Shown here: piece by piece, positions 63,288 through 64,000 of the stretch
Layout of the letters: the number at the start of each line of letters is the position of its first letter
Numbering within the stretch: the stretch's first letter is position 1
The notes under the pieces: model-generated
The model's input: the letters and a program-made list of their open reading frames with translations, nothing else
What the model was told of the DNA's origin: nothing
The model's database searches: none
NCBI GenBank assembly: GCA_029565675.1
Contig: JAKQNP010000014.1
Span: forward strand, 1 to 64,000
Origin: a bacterium
GTDB taxonomy: Bacteria > Zhuqueibacterota > Zhuqueibacteria > Residuimicrobiales > Oceaniaggregativiventaceae
Length of the DNA stretch: 64,000 nucleotides
Direction of reading: 5' to 3'
Translations under genes and position numbers: made by a program

Positions 63288-64000
63288 TTACAGACTGCCT
63301 ATTTCGGTCAAGTTCGGCATTTCCTGACCGAACTGCCGACAGACTGCCAGGTATGATTCAAGAGTCCCAATATCCACCGCCGGAGTGGGCATGGAAAAAA
63401 CAGCAATCTTGCGGTGCTGTAAAAGCCAGGCGATGAAACGGCCGGGCAGGTCAGGGTTTTCTCCTTCCGCGAGATAATCCCCGATCAGTGCGCAAGTCTC
63501 GGGTTTGAAGAGATAGAGCGCCGGACACACCCAATTTGAAGCGGGTTGGGATGGTTTTTCGACAAATGAAGTCGCCCAGCCATCCTCATCCATGGCAATG
63601 ACCCCGGAGCGCTGCAATTTTTCCAGACTGCTAACCGCATAAGCGGTGACACAATCGCTGTTGCGGGCGAGAAAGAAACGGTGCCATTCGGAAAAATCGA
63701 GGTCAAATAGATTGTCTCCGGCAGCGACCAAAAGATTACCGTTGATATCGTGGCGGTCGAGTACGTATTGCATATCGCGAACCGCTCCGAGCCGGGTTTC
63801 ATTGCTGGACGAGCCGTCATCGACAACGATCAACTCAAATGGATAGAGGCCGCGCTTCTCCGCAGCTGCCGCCCAGTTTAAAAAATCTTGGGCAAAACGA
63901 GCGTTGCTGACGATAAATATCCTTTTGAGGTCATTGATCTGCGCCAAGCGCTGCAGCAGGTGGTCGATCAAAGGTTTACCGTCAACCGGCAACAGCGGTT
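63288..64000 (-). CDS. Sugar-phosphate nucleotidyltransferase, N-terminus cut by window end
   Basis: At least 237 residues; the N-terminal GxGTRL-type loop lies beyond the window. Visible: LLPVDGKPLIDHLL, LVAAGDNLFDLDF (metal-binding GD), GVIAMDEDGWATSFVEKP and CPALYLFKPET, ending AVDIGTLESYLAV. This is the GT-A nucleotidyltransferase pattern (RmlA/GalU-like). Makes an NDP-sugar; which one is not clear. Confidence 0.87.
   Translation of the reverse strand, partial: PLLPVDGKPLIDHLLQRLAQINDLKRIFIVSNARFAQDFLNWAAAAEKRGLYPFELIVVDDGSSSNETRLGAVRDMQYVLDRHDINGNLLVAAGDNLFDLDFSEWHRFFLARNSDCVTAYAVSSLEKLQRSGVIAMDEDGWATSFVEKPSQPASNWVCPALYLFKPETCALIGDYLAEGENPDLPGRFIAWLLQHRKIAVFSMPTPAVDIGTLESYLAVCRQFGQEMPNLTEIGSL

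Overview
The window is chromosomal DNA of moderate GC from a Gram-negative bacterium. I infer a member of the FCB superphylum (Calditrichota, KSB1, Ignavibacteria or similar). Two large secreted proteins end in an 'N(F/Y)PNPFN' FlgD-Ig-like tail typical of that group. There are many lipoproteins, a porin-type beta-barrel, a Gld-type ABC cluster, and one promoter matching the Bacteroidetes TTTG-N19-TAnnTTTG pattern. No species can be named from sequence alone. No IS element, prophage, CRISPR array or rRNA operon is seen. The only tRNA is tRNA-Pro(GGG).

Layout. 0.1-1.9 kb: small membrane protein, PlsC-type acyltransferase, DoxX. 2.1-4.7 kb (-): a Rho-type factor lacking the usual N-terminal domain, directly after a DEAD-box helicase. 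5.2-7.6 kb (+): a thiol/arsenate cluster with a Cys-rich small protein, an ArsC-thioredoxin fusion, a thioredoxin-fold lipoprotein and a CcdA-like electron carrier. 8-19 kb: secreted and envelope proteins, including an amidohydrolase-Kelch fusion, a half-length cation exchanger, an M4 metalloprotease and a separate lipoprotein resembling an M4 propeptide. 19-26.4 kb (+): a Pho regulon of porin, pstSCAB, phoU and a PhoR-like kinase, preceded by two near-identical promoters with 11-bp-periodic PhoB-like boxes. 27-32.7 kb: secreted unknowns, two sugar-active lipoproteins and a ZIP transporter. 32.9-33.9 kb: a structured repeat, tRNA-Pro and six tandem degenerate copies of the tRNA 5' half. 34-51.3 kb (-): a translation/RNA block (rimP, nusA, infB, DUF503, rbfA, truB, ribF, rpsO, pnp, M16 peptidase, deacetylase, MerR), with a four-gene Gld-type ABC cassette between rpsO and pnp. 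51.5-55.1 kb (-): TPR membrane protein, small membrane protein, lipid kinase, secreted unknown. 55.1-61.7 kb (-): his operon GDCBHAFI, preceded by a candidate His-rich leader peptide and attenuator. 62-64 kb (-): ROK kinase and a truncated nucleotidyltransferase.

Four repeat families lie between the genes. R1 is a ~160-nt GC-rich structured element (3 copies, compensatory base changes). R2 is a ~95-nt element (3 copies plus a fragment). R3 is a REP-like palindrome with a GTCA loop (3-4 copies). R4 is the tRNA-half array. R1, the tRNA array, the tandem Pho promoters and the his leader are the most interesting unexplained structures.
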